DNA of 64,000 bases from Sphingomonas insulae (GTDB lineage Bacteria; Pseudomonadota; Alphaproteobacteria; Sphingomonadales; Sphingomonadaceae), in NCBI RefSeq assembly GCF_010450875.1, contig NZ_CP048419.1, forward strand, positions 21,290-85,289. The letters are read 5' to 3'. Below, piece after piece: positions 24,553-32,559 of this stretch (positions within the stretch are counted from its first letter, which is position 1; every line of letters starts with the position of its first letter). The translations under genes and the position numbers were made by a program. Below the pieces are notes generated by a model. The model had not been told where the DNA came from. It made no database searches and saw only the letters and a list, made by a program, of their open reading frames with translations.

Positions 24553-25259
24553 CAATACCCCCTGCGCACGAAGGCCACTTCGGTAAGCGACTCGAGTTGA
24601 CGGTCAGCCAGCGGCGCATCCATTCTGCTGGGCTTCAGACTGCCCCGCTGGCTCGCCAGCCAAGGCAGTCGATCACCGATGGTGTGGGTGATCGCATCGT
24701 CGGTGACCTGCAGCGTGATACGACGAAGCTTCATACCGCCGCCTATATCGTCCGGATCGATGAAGCGGATCGTTTTCGGGCGGCGCTCGTCACCGAAGGC
24801 GACGAAACTTGGCCGGGCATCCATGCCGATCAGCGGATAGCCGGCTCCGACGGGGAGACGACGGGGCAGCACCAGCGGGATACGCGTGGCGGCAACCGCC
24901 CGGACCACGTCGGCGATCGGCGCATTGCCCATTGCCGGGGGGCGCACGAGCCACAGGACGATCCATCCCGCCCAATCCGCTGCCAGACGCGACCATAGCA
25001 GCGCGTAAATTGTACGCCCATCCGGCAGATCGACCGGCACGGCTTCGCCATCGATCGCCATATCGGCGGCGAACTCGCCCGTAAGGCGCGGGCGGACCTC
25101 GATCACGCTCGATCCGGTGCGCAGGCCCGTCGGCGTGTCGACCTCAACCGTCATGCGATACCTATAAGGTGCGACTTGCGTGCGCGGAACGCAGCCATTG
25201 AGGACTGGGGTCGTCGCCGCCAGCATCATTGCCGCGACACCTGTTATGAAACCCTTCAT
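24552..25259 (-). CDS. Putative lipoprotein, paralogue C (divergent)
   Basis: 235 aa. Signal with lipobox-like VLNGC. Shares with A and B the opening YRYRMTVEVDTPTGLRTGSSVIEVRP, an I..R.ITLQV strand near the C-terminus and the ending RLPWL, but is otherwise divergent. First gene of the A/C pair. It looks like an older duplicate of the same family; function unknown. Confidence 0.65.
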   Translation of the reverse strand: MKGFITGVAAMMLAATTPVLNGCVPRTQVAPYRYRMTVEVDTPTGLRTGSSVIEVRPRLTGEFAADMAIDGEAVPVDLPDGRTIYALLWSRLAADWAGWIVLWLVRPPAMGNAPIADVVRAVAATRIPLVLPRRLPVGAGYPLIGMDARPSFVAFGDERRPKTIRFIDPDDIGGGMKLRRITLQVTDDAITHTIGDRLPWLASQRGSLKPSRMDAPLADRQLESLTEVAFVRRGY

Positions 25260-25537
25260 CGCTCGATGCGTCCGACGCGAGCAGACGAGGTGAAAGGGCT
25301 ATTGAGGGGGCCAAGATTACCACGTTCAGGCCGTATCAAGGGCAGGTTCGGATCGGTTTGGCCATCTTCAAACAACAGATTTCTTCCGCCTTTCACGCCG
25401 CAACGACTGCCGTTCTAAGATCCTAATGAAGCCGAGAGCGGCAACAGCTTCACGGTCGCAAGCGGAAGCGAGACGATCCACCCTTTCTCATCAGGATGGT
25501 GAAACGGAAATCGCGATTGCCGCCCTTGACTACACCG
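25260..25537. other. Gene-free stretch with a degenerate repeat copy
   Basis: No coding region seen. 25463-25512 is a worn copy of the accessory repeat (GCAAGCGGAAGCGAGACG, then TCAGGATGGTGAAACGGAAA). The rest has no recognisable structure. Confidence 0.4.
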
Positions 25538-25577
25538 TTGACGATACTTCGCATGCTGTATTATCGTGGTAATACAG
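25538..25577 (+). promoter_or_regulatory. Promoter with palindromic operator before the DUF5694 gene
   Basis: TTGACG (25538-25543) and TATTAT (25559-25564) resemble -35 and -10 boxes, though 15 bp apart is short. The -10 lies inside a perfect inverted repeat CTGTATTA (25556-25563) / TAATACAG (25570-25577) with a 6-bp loop, a typical repressor site. The likely regulator is not in the immediate surroundings. Confidence 0.55.
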
Positions 25578-25597
25578 CGGCTGGTTGGGAAGTGACA

Positions 25598-26674
25598 ATG
25601 CGGTTCACGGTGGCTCTTCTATCAATAGCGGCAGGTTGCACGGGAATGGTTCACGCTCAGAGCTATCAGCCGTCGTTCCGACCCGATGCGTTGAAAGACA
25701 GCCCCGCCGGTCATCCTAATGAAGTGCTTGTGGTCGGGTCTCCGCACCTCTCAACGCTACCCGCCAGCTTCAAGCCAGAGATGGTGGAACCGCTTCTCAA
25801 CCGTCTCGTAAAATGGCGTCCCACTGCTGTCGCCAGCGAAAACATTTCCGGCCTGCAATGCGATGCGATGCGTCGCCAGCGCGAGCGACAAGCAGAGGCC
25901 GTCGAAACCTACTGCTTTGATCCCAGCGCTGCCGGTCGTGCAATCGGCCTTGACGTTCCGGCCGCCAATGCGGAGGTCGAGAAGATGCTTGCAGCTTGGC
26001 CCGGTGCGCCGTCGCCAGCGCAGCGGCGTCGCCTGGCGCTGGTGTTTCTGGCGGCCGGCGAGCCGGCATCAGCTTTGGTTCAATGGCTACGCCTGCCCAC
26101 TGGCGAGCGTCACGCGGATGGCGCGCTGACGACAGAACTGACGGCCGATCTGCAAGCCCAAACGACAAAGAAGAGCGAAACGGATCTGGTCGCTGCGCAG
26201 CTTGCCGCACGATCCGGACTGGAGCGCGTCTGGAGCGTCGATGACCAGTCGTTCGTGGGCGCACCGATAGACGAGAAGGCGTATGGGGCTGCCATAGCGC
26301 GCGCGTGGAACAATCCCGCCACCAAGGCGCGCACCGCGGCGGCCACTACGCTCTACGCCGGGATCGAACGAACAGACGGCCTGCTCGAAATGTACCGCGC
26401 GCTTAACTCTCCGGATATGGCCGCCCAAGCGTATCAGTCCGATTGGGGCGCTGCGCTGACCGAGCCGTCTGCCCAGGCATATGGACGGCGCTATGTCGGG
26501 TATTGGGAGACACGTAATCTGCGAATGGTGGCGAACATCCGTGAAGTCCTCGGCCGCGCACCTGGAACGAAATTGATCGCCATCGTCGGCGCATCGCACA
26601 AGCCATACTACGAGGCATATCTACACCAGATGCGCGATGTAAAATTGGTCGATGTGGAACCCGTGCTTCAATAA
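25598..26674 (+). CDS. DUF5694-family exported protein
   Basis: 358 aa from ATG 25598, which starts a signal peptide (MRFTVALLSIAAGCTGMVHAQ). The segment NEVLVVGSPHLSTLPASFKPEMVEPLLNRLVKWRPTAVASE and the late LIAIVGASHKPYYEAYLHQMRDVKLVDVEPVL resemble DUF5694, a sphingomonad/xanthomonad family related to TraB/PrgY-type proteins with a GxxH start and GxxH end. Activity not established. Its promoter carries a clear operator palindrome. Confidence 0.7.
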   Translation: MRFTVALLSIAAGCTGMVHAQSYQPSFRPDALKDSPAGHPNEVLVVGSPHLSTLPASFKPEMVEPLLNRLVKWRPTAVASENISGLQCDAMRRQRERQAEAVETYCFDPSAAGRAIGLDVPAANAEVEKMLAAWPGAPSPAQRRRLALVFLAAGEPASALVQWLRLPTGERHADGALTTELTADLQAQTTKKSETDLVAAQLAARSGLERVWSVDDQSFVGAPIDEKAYGAAIARAWNNPATKARTAAATTLYAGIERTDGLLEMYRALNSPDMAAQAYQSDWGAALTEPSAQAYGRRYVGYWETRNLRMVANIREVLGRAPGTKLIAIVGASHKPYYEAYLHQMRDVKLVDVEPVLQ

Positions 26675-26710
26675 TCTGGCTACGAGCAACGGCGATCAAA
26701 TAACCACGAC

Positions 26711-26811
26711 GTTCCCGAAAACGAACGGCCTACAAGACCGCCGGGGCATTCCCATTGGGATCCCAACGGGAATGCCCCGGCCGTCTCGCTGGCCGTTCCC
26801 AATCGGGAAAG
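26711..26811. repeat. Paired extragenic repeat forming a ~100-bp palindrome
   Basis: Two repeat units face each other: GTTCCCGAAAACGAACGGCC at the left and GGCCGTTCCCAATCGGGAAAG at the right, with ATTCCC-ATTGGGATCCCAAC-GGGAAT in the centre. The whole is a near-perfect inverted repeat able to form one long hairpin. It lies between the DUF5694 and dipeptidase genes, both plus strand, and could act as a terminator or REPIN. Confidence 0.8.
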
Positions 26812-26885
26812 CAGGACGCAGGTTGTCAGCCAACGAACGACCTGTGCAAATCATCCCCGATGACGCCGCTACGGAGCTACGAAGG

Positions 26886-27986
26886 ATGATAGGTCGCCGG
26901 ACACTCCTCGCCAGCGGTATTGCGGGATTGGCCTGTCCGCTGCTTGCGCGTTCGGAAGAGAGCATCGCCGACCGCTATAAGCGGTCTGTCGTGATCGACG
27001 GCAACTTGGTTCCTACCATAACCGCCTTAGGTCCGCTCCCATCGGATGCCGCCGCAGCTATAAGATCATCAGGACTTACGGCTATAAAGGCCGACCTCGA
27101 TGGTGCCGATACATTCGACAGCGTCATGGAAATGATCCGCGATTATCAAGCGGTCATCGCTAGCAACCAGACGCTACTGGCTCAGGTTCACGACGCAACT
27201 GATATCCAACGCTGCAAGGAAGCCGGCAAACTCGGCATCATTTTCTCTTTCGAAAAGGTCGGCCAGTTTGACGGCAAGGTGGCCAACATCGACATCTTTC
27301 GATCGGCCGGCGTGCGTGTAATGCAGCTTAGCTACAATCAGGCATCGCCGTTCGCGTCGGGTGCGCTGACGCCACCATCAGCTAGCACGGGGCTGACCAA
27401 ACTGGGCCACGAGGCGGTGGACAGGATGAACGCGCTAGGGGTCACGATCGACCTCAGCCATTCCGATGCCAAGACGACTACCGATGTTCTGGCTGCCTCG
27501 CGCGTTGCTCCTATCATCTCGCACGCCGGCTGCGCGGCCGTTAACCCGCACCCGCGCAACAAGTCCGATGATGTATTGCGTATGGTAGCGAATAAGGGTG
27601 GGGTCATCGGTATCTACGACCTACCCTTTCTAGCTCCTGCCTCCCGCCAGCCCACGGTGGCCGATTACATCGCCCACCTTCGTCATGCCTTGAAGGTGTG
27701 CGGGGAGGATCACGTTGGGATCGGGAGCGATGCCATGCTCGCCGGTTTTGATACCTCAGCCGAGAACATGCGGCACTACTTAGAGGTTGTTGCCGATCGC
27801 AAAGCTCGGGGCATCGCTGCCCCCGGCGAGGAGCGACCGCCTTTTGTCGTCGGTATGAACACCCCCAATCGGGCGGAGGTGGTGGCGGAGGCTCTGGCAG
27901 CGAAGCGGGTGCCTTGGCGGGTCATTGAGAAGGTCTTAGGCGGAAACTGGCTTTCGGCCTTCGAGCGCAGTTGGGTTAAAACGTAA
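26886..27986 (+). CDS. Membrane dipeptidase-like protein (peptidase M19)
   Basis: 366 aa from ATG 26886 (GAAGG just before). Tat-like signal MIGRRTLLASGIAGLACPLLARS. M19 features: VIDGNLVP in place of the usual DGHxD metal motif, FSFEKVGQFDG (the Glu of the bridging ligand), TIDLSHSDAKTTTDV, PIISHAGCAAVNPHPRNKSDD, HVGIGSDAMLAGFD. The first motif has N where H-x-D is expected (DGNLV), so a metal ligand may be missing and the enzyme may be altered or inactive. Confidence 0.8.
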   Translation: MIGRRTLLASGIAGLACPLLARSEESIADRYKRSVVIDGNLVPTITALGPLPSDAAAAIRSSGLTAIKADLDGADTFDSVMEMIRDYQAVIASNQTLLAQVHDATDIQRCKEAGKLGIIFSFEKVGQFDGKVANIDIFRSAGVRVMQLSYNQASPFASGALTPPSASTGLTKLGHEAVDRMNALGVTIDLSHSDAKTTTDVLAASRVAPIISHAGCAAVNPHPRNKSDDVLRMVANKGGVIGIYDLPFLAPASRQPTVADYIAHLRHALKVCGEDHVGIGSDAMLAGFDTSAENMRHYLEVVADRKARGIAAPGEERPPFVVGMNTPNRAEVVAEALAAKRVPWRVIEKVLGGNWLSAFERSWVKT

Positions 27987-28007
27987 GCCAGATAGTCAGA
28001 CGGATTA

Positions 28008-28080
28008 TTCCCGAAATCCCGTCAGTGAAGTGTTTTGGGAACGTCCTACCGTTCCCGATCAACGATCCCTTTGGGAAAGC
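28008..28080 (+). repeat. Divergent TTCCC/GGGAA repeat at 28.0 kb
   Basis: ATTCCCGAAATCCC..., GTTTTGGGAACGTC, CGTTCCCGATC, ending CTTTGGGAAAGC. Shorter blocks than the consensus, but the same paired TTCCC/GGGAA units. Lies between the dipeptidase and the convergent GFA gene. Confidence 0.5.
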
Positions 28081-28083
28081 CGC

Positions 28084-28461
28084 CTACCCTGCGTCGATCG
28101 TGCACCAGGCGACGCGCCGCTGGTCGAACACCTGTACCGTGGGCGGAGGAAAGTCGGCGCTTGCGAATGCCCCCGCCGGCACGGAGATCATCCCGGGACG
28201 CATCTCCACGTCGTAGAAGACGGTGGAGCCGCAGGTCGGGCAGAAATGATAGACGTTGGTTCGGCCGGAGTCCGTCGCACGCGCGAAGCTATATCGTTCG
28301 CCCGCCGTCGTGACTGCCTCGGCGGAAAAGCTCGCGTTCCATGCAAAGGCACTACCTGTCCGACGCTTGCAGTTCGTGCAGTGGCAAACGGAGACGCGAT
28401 CCGGCTGGCCGGAGCAGACCACGCGAAGCTGACCACAATTGCATTCCGCCTGCCATTCCAT
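28084..28461 (-). CDS. GFA-domain protein (glutathione-dependent formaldehyde-activating enzyme-like)
   Basis: 125 aa with the zinc-binding pattern of the GFA/CENP-V fold: CNCGQL, CHCTNCKRRTGSAF and FCPTCGSTVFY. Start ATG 28461 is chosen since the first zinc motif then lies at the usual distance. Proteins of this family bind zinc; a role in formaldehyde or other glutathione chemistry is not proven for most members. Single gene framed by repeats. Confidence 0.85.
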   Translation of the reverse strand: MEWQAECNCGQLRVVCSGQPDRVSVCHCTNCKRRTGSAFAWNASFSAEAVTTAGERYSFARATDSGRTNVYHFCPTCGSTVFYDVEMRPGMISVPAGAFASADFPPPTVQVFDQRRVAWCTIDAG

Positions 28462-28515
28462 CGCTCGCTCCTCCGTGCGCCGCATCTATAGGCTGGCAGC
28501 GGGCGATTCCACCGG

Positions 28516-28548
28516 CCTTCCCGTTTCACCATCGGAAAACGGGAAACG
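28516..28548 (-). repeat. Half copy of the extragenic repeat, inverted
   Basis: CTTCCCGTTTCACCAT...GGAAAACGGGAAAC reads on the minus strand as the right half of the consensus (ATGGTGAAACGGGAAG). One of the few units in the opposite orientation. Confidence 0.5.
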
Positions 28549-28551
28549 CCT

Positions 28552-29013
28552 CTACGCCACGGACGCGAGGCTTCGGGCACGCTCCATGTCCTTCGGTCGG
28601 CCAAACGCAGCAAGCATGGCCTGTAGCTCTGCCTTCTCGGGAACGAACACGACCACGTTATCGACCTTGATGGCTTGCCGGGTTGTCGGCTGCACCGGCA
28701 GCCATTCTGTGCCCGACAGTCGGTGAAAGTCGGCCATGAACTCTATCGGCAACGCCGTGCCGGACCACGTTCCGAAGATGCTCGACCGGAACGCTTCGTG
28801 TGCCGATCCACCCCGAAGCTCGATGCCGATCGTTGGCAGGATGCGTCTTGCGTCGGCAACGCTTAGCAGGACGTCCACGTCTGACACCTGACCTGGATCG
28901 GCTCCATGAAGCGCGACGGCTGCGCTGGCGATGATCCACCAAGGGTCATGCGCCTGGTCCATGATGGTGCCGATCGCGTTCAACGCCACCGAGAGGGCTG
29001 GGCTGATTGTCAT
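28552..29013 (-). CDS. Nucleotidyltransferase-like protein
   Basis: 153 aa. WWIIASAAVALHGADPGQVSDVDVLLS resembles the G-S/D-x-D core of minimal nucleotidyltransferases (VSDVDVLL supplies the two Asp), and PIEFMADFH could give the third acidic residue. Likely of the aminoglycoside-adenylyltransferase-like or MNT group. No HEPN antitoxin/toxin partner lies next to it. A TTG three codons upstream is an alternative start. Flanked by repeats on both sides, so it is a one-gene module. Confidence 0.6.
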   Translation of the reverse strand: MTISPALSVALNAIGTIMDQAHDPWWIIASAAVALHGADPGQVSDVDVLLSVADARRILPTIGIELRGGSAHEAFRSSIFGTWSGTALPIEFMADFHRLSGTEWLPVQPTTRQAIKVDNVVVFVPEKAELQAMLAAFGRPKDMERARSLASVA

Positions 29014-29031
29014 CGGTTGCAAATAGCATCC

Positions 29032-29062
29032 GCGTTCCCGCTTGGGATCGAATATCGGGACA
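29032..29062 (+). repeat. Short copy of the extragenic repeat
   Basis: GCGTTCCCGCTTGGGATCGA..ATCGGGACAGG: the two outer blocks with most of the middle missing. Confidence 0.45.
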
Positions 29063-29077
29063 GGGCTAGGCCGTCAG

Positions 29078-29866
29078 TTATCTGCGTCCTATGAGCAGTT
29101 CGGATGCCTTGGTGATGGTAAAAACGCCATCCGTTCTGCGGAAGGCGTCTTCAACGATAGCCGCCAGCTTCTCCATGACGTCCGGCTTGTCAGCGATCGG
29201 CAGACTACCGAGATAGCCCAATAGATCGACGGGATCGGTCACGCGAAGCTCGTCGTCGTACCTGACCACATCGACGCTGGCGAACTCCCTCTGCATGAGC
29301 GTAAGCCCTTGCTCCGACGACAGCGGCTCCGGCCGTGGATCAGTCTCGCCTCCGAACGGTGTGCGTGCCAGCGCCGATAGCTCCGACATTGTGCCTGCCG
29401 GGTTGAGTACCACGGCCACGACACCGCCTTCGCGCGTTACCCTCGCCATTTCCCTCAGCCCGGAAGCCGGGTCGGTCAGGTGATATAGCATGTGGATCGC
29501 GATCGTCGTGTCCACGCTGGCATCGACCAGCGGCAGCGCTACCGCGTCAGCGACGGAAACCTCAACATCGTGCCACCGCTGTAAGGCGGCGATAGAGGCG
29601 CGGGCGGCATCCACCATGCCCTCGGAAATATCAGATAGGCGCAGCTTCAGGTCGGATGGCACACTTTGCGGTGCGTTCGTCCAGAACGATCCCGCACCGC
29701 ACCCCACGTCGGCGATGACACCGCCTGCCGGTAGCGGAATGTTGGAGGCCAGCCATTCGAACCAGTCGCCCCGACCGTAGCGGGTATGCAGGATCGATCG
29801 CGCCTTCAGCCTATCGGGGAAGCGATACTGAACATCGCGGAGATAGCTTTGCTCACTGTCCGACAT
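29078..29866 (-). CDS. SAM-dependent methyltransferase (class I)
   Basis: 262 aa from ATG 29866. Motif I is VIADVGCGAGSF (about residue 50), acidic loop LRLSDISEGMVDAAR, then VSVADAVALPLVDASVDTTIAIHMLYHLTDP (motif IV region), typical of Methyltransf_11/25 small-molecule enzymes. The target is unknown. Alternative in-frame starts upstream give a non-conserved leader. Stands alone between repeat copies. Confidence 0.8.
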   Translation of the reverse strand: MSDSEQSYLRDVQYRFPDRLKARSILHTRYGRGDWFEWLASNIPLPAGGVIADVGCGAGSFWTNAPQSVPSDLKLRLSDISEGMVDAARASIAALQRWHDVEVSVADAVALPLVDASVDTTIAIHMLYHLTDPASGLREMARVTREGGVVAVVLNPAGTMSELSALARTPFGGETDPRPEPLSSEQGLTLMQREFASVDVVRYDDELRVTDPVDLLGYLGSLPIADKPDVMEKLAAIVEDAFRRTDGVFTITKASELLIGRR

Positions 29867-29930
29867 GATGACCTCGGTTAGGAGTTGCGGGCCGGTCATC
29901 GCTCGACTGGGGCGATGCAGCAAGCCTCAC

Positions 29931-29999
29931 CATTCCCGATTGGGAACGGCTACCGAGACGACGACCACCGTCCCAATGGGATGGTTAAATGAGAAAGCG
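29931..29999 (+). repeat. TTCCC/GGGAA extragenic repeat, copy at 29.9 kb
   Basis: CATTCCCGATTGGGAACGGC..., CACCGTCCCAATGGGATGG, ending AAATGAGAAAGC. Both internal hairpins are intact, while the outer 3' block has one change (GAGAA). Confidence 0.75.
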
Positions 30000-30091
30000 C
30001 ATGGCTTGCTTAACCTGACTTCCGGTTGAAGCTGGAAACCGCCGCCAACATCAGATATCCCGTCCGTTTGGTGTGAACACCGACTAAGCGC

Positions 30092-31441
30092 TTAATCGGA
30101 CCACGTTGCTTGCGTAGCCCCCAGCTCCGTTGCTGGACTGTCCCAAGCGATCGTCGTGCCTTGCACGTCGAACGGTGGGCGCAGCCGCCGTCCATCGCCC
30201 CAAGGCGTTCTTTCAGTGATCGGCGACAGATCGGCTTGTTCGGGGCGCAGACCAAGCGTGCCGGTAATGGTCGCGGGATGCCTGGCTAGCAGATCGCCTG
30301 TGCGCGCGAGCGAAAGGCGGGCGGAGCCGATCCCGTTCCCCCGCGCGCCTTTGCACAAAGCGGCAAGCGTGGCGGCCGCCATGAGATAGCCGGTGGCATG
30401 ATCGAGCGCTTGCACCGGGAGCGGGGTAGGCTCGGTCCGACTGGACCAGGTCATCCCGGCTTCAGCTATACCACAACTCATTTGAACGAGGCTGTCGAAG
30501 CCGCGCCGACCGGCCCAAGGTCCTGTCCAGCCATAGGCGTCCAAGGTCGCCTCGATCAGGTGAGGGTTCAACCGCTGCCGCGCTTCCGCGCCCAGTCCGA
30601 GCCCATCGAGAGCGCCCGGGCGATAGCCGTGCACGAGCACATCCGCGTCCGCCAACAGGCGTTCCAGCGATGCTTTTCCTTCGGAAGTGTCGAGCTGCAA
30701 ATGTGCGCAGCGCTTGCCCAACGTCACGTCCGGAACGACATTCGCCTCCTCCCAATCAGGCGGGTCGATCCTGAGCACAGTCGCGCCGAGTCCAGCCAAA
30801 GTGCGTGTGGCGACCGGGCCGGCGATGACACGGGTGAGGTCAAGCACCCGCAGACCGGCGAGCGGGCGGTCGCGCGTTCCGCCCCAGGACCGGAGGGACC
30901 CTGGCCGCCCGGCGTCCCAAGCGATCAGCGGCTCGGTCGCGACTGCGACACCTTGCGGATGCCGTAGCCATTCGTCGCGGGAACGCATCGCGGCGGCAAC
31001 GCCGTTGGCGTCCACTATGGCTGTTTCCAGAGCCTCCGCGTCCCAGTCGGCCACGGCCCTCGCGACCAAGCCGCGGTCGGGTGCAACGCCTAGGACCAAC
31101 AGCGCGGCACGACGATGATGCGCCAGATTGGTGTGCAGCTTGATCCAGCCATCCCGCGTCCGGTAGTCGCCGGCTACTGCATCCCAGATGGGCGGCAATT
31201 CCCAGCCGACTGGATGGATCGAGCGCCCCGACCATAGCGATACCAGCCGCTGGTGAACGCAAACGGGAGGCGGCGACGATGCAAGCCCCACCGCCTCAAC
31301 CAGTGAGCTGGCGGCGCTTGCCACGGCCGCCACCGATGCGCTGAGTAGCTCGCTCACCTCGAAGCATGACGGAAGTCGTTCGTCGCCGGTCACCTCGGCA
31401 AAAAGATCGACACCTAGGGCTGACTCGATTTCACCTCGCAC
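30092..31441 (-). CDS. Family III CoA-transferase (CaiB/BaiF)
   Basis: 449 aa. GLRVLDLTRVIAGPVATRTLAGLGATVLRIDPP is the N-terminal signature of class III CoA-transferases, but here it occurs about residue 195 after a first ~190-residue half that also resembles the fold (SLWSGRSIHPVGWELPPIWDAVAGDYRTRDGWIKLHTN). The protein may therefore be circularly arranged or a fusion of half domains, as in some L-carnitine/mesaconate homologues. GTG 31441 has GGAGGG 8 bases before it and is preferred to the GTG at 31459. Transfers CoA between acids; substrate unknown. Confidence 0.8.
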   Translation of the reverse strand: MRGEIESALGVDLFAEVTGDERLPSCFEVSELLSASVAAVASAASSLVEAVGLASSPPPVCVHQRLVSLWSGRSIHPVGWELPPIWDAVAGDYRTRDGWIKLHTNLAHHRRAALLVLGVAPDRGLVARAVADWDAEALETAIVDANGVAAAMRSRDEWLRHPQGVAVATEPLIAWDAGRPGSLRSWGGTRDRPLAGLRVLDLTRVIAGPVATRTLAGLGATVLRIDPPDWEEANVVPDVTLGKRCAHLQLDTSEGKASLERLLADADVLVHGYRPGALDGLGLGAEARQRLNPHLIEATLDAYGWTGPWAGRRGFDSLVQMSCGIAEAGMTWSSRTEPTPLPVQALDHATGYLMAAATLAALCKGARGNGIGSARLSLARTGDLLARHPATITGTLGLRPEQADLSPITERTPWGDGRRLRPPFDVQGTTIAWDSPATELGATQATWSD

Positions 31442-31541
31442 CGACGTTGCCCTCCGCACTCTCAGCTTCTTGGGATGTGCATAGTAGCTTTATCGACGTC
31501 GGTGAATGCAGATGCGGCGGCGGCGAATGTGACCTAACCAG

Positions 31542-31609
31542 CATTCTCGGTTGGGAACGATCAGCGGGACGACCGCAGCCATCCCGTTTGGGATAGTGGA
31601 ACGGGAAAC
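31542..31609 (+). repeat. TTCCC/GGGAA extragenic repeat, copy at 31.6 kb
   Basis: CATTCTCGGTTGGGAACGAT, CAGCGGGACGACCGCAGCC, ATCCCGTTTGGGATAG, ending GGAACGGGAAAC. It marks the 3' edge of the duplicated lipoprotein unit B. Confidence 0.75.
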
Positions 31610-31693
31610 CTGATGATGAGGCGTTTGTGTGCGTGCGAACCCCAAAGGTCTTTTAAATTGCAGGGTGCCGTGAGCAGAACTCGCCCAACCCCT

Positions 31694-32434
31694 TCATCGG
31701 TCAATATTCCTAGTGAAATCAAACGTGGAAAGCGGCGGGATGAAGGGATCAAGCCCGGCGCGGTCGAGGTCTGTGGGAAGCCTTGTCTCTCCGACAGCGT
31801 CGCGCAGCCACGGCAGCTGGCGATTAATCCTGCGTGTAACTGGCGTGTCTACGATCTCGAACGTCACACGGCGAATGGCCATTTGGGATGGATGGATGCG
31901 ACCGTTCGGCAGCGGGCCGATCCAGCGGATCGTCTCGGGTCGCGAGCGGTCGGCGAAACGGACGAGGTCGGGCCAGTTCTGTAGCTGATTGCTGCCGGAG
32001 GCGAAGGTCGGTGGCACCTCGCGAACGCCGCGGATAGCAGTGATCGCCGCGATTTCGGCGCGTCTCACCTTGTAAGTGTCGCCTTTTACAGGCGGGATCA
32101 GCGATCGCGCGACGCTGCCAGGCCAATCCATGAAGTTACCAGCCCGCATCAGCGCGAACACGGTACCTTGCGGCCCCAGGTCGATGACAATTGCCTCGCC
32201 ATTCTCTCGCGTTCTGATCGCTCCTGGGCTCGGGATGGTCTGCGGCCCTGCTTGCCACGTGTGCACCTCGATCACGCCCGAACCGCTCCTGACTCCTTCG
32301 GGCGTCGCTACCTCGACGGTCAGGCGGTAGCGGTATGTAGGCAGCTGCTCGTATCCAAGTGTGCAACCGGCGAACACGAGCGATGCCAGCAGCGCTAGGC
32401 AGGCACCGACCACGCGTAAGGTACTGCGGTCCAT
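31694..32434 (-). CDS. Putative lipoprotein, paralogue B
   Basis: 246 aa; lipobox LVFAGC. Nearly the same as paralogue A (23812-24552), with differences concentrated in the signal peptide and around residues 180-190 (NGRIHPSQM against PGRIAPFAV). The similarity continues ~90 bp past the stop to a repeat copy, so the whole unit was copied. B lacks the C-type partner that precedes A. Function unknown. Confidence 0.7.
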   Translation of the reverse strand: MDRSTLRVVGACLALLASLVFAGCTLGYEQLPTYRYRLTVEVATPEGVRSGSGVIEVHTWQAGPQTIPSPGAIRTRENGEAIVIDLGPQGTVFALMRAGNFMDWPGSVARSLIPPVKGDTYKVRRAEIAAITAIRGVREVPPTFASGSNQLQNWPDLVRFADRSRPETIRWIGPLPNGRIHPSQMAIRRVTFEIVDTPVTRRINRQLPWLRDAVGETRLPTDLDRAGLDPFIPPLSTFDFTRNIDR

Positions 32435-32488
32435 CGATACACCCGTCTTGACGTCCAGTCGGTGTGGATGCGGCTACAACTAATCCGG

Positions 32489-32555
32489 CATTCCCGCTTA
32501 GGAACACTCAAAGGGACGGCCGCAGCTATCCCGTTTGGGATCGAATATCGGGAAG
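32489..32555 (+). repeat. TTCCC/GGGAA extragenic repeat, copy at 32.5 kb
   Basis: CATTCCCGCTTAGGAACAC, AAAGGGACGGCCGCAGC, TATCCCGTTTGGGATCG, ending TATCGGGAAG. Lies between lipoprotein B and the AAC(3) gene, whose stop is 4 bp away. Confidence 0.75.
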
Positions 32556-32559
32556 TTTG

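Noticed and set aside
28552..29013. MNT-HEPN toxin-antitoxin pair
   Set aside because: No HEPN partner gene lies next to the nucleotidyltransferase-like gene; both sides are repeats and unrelated enzymes.
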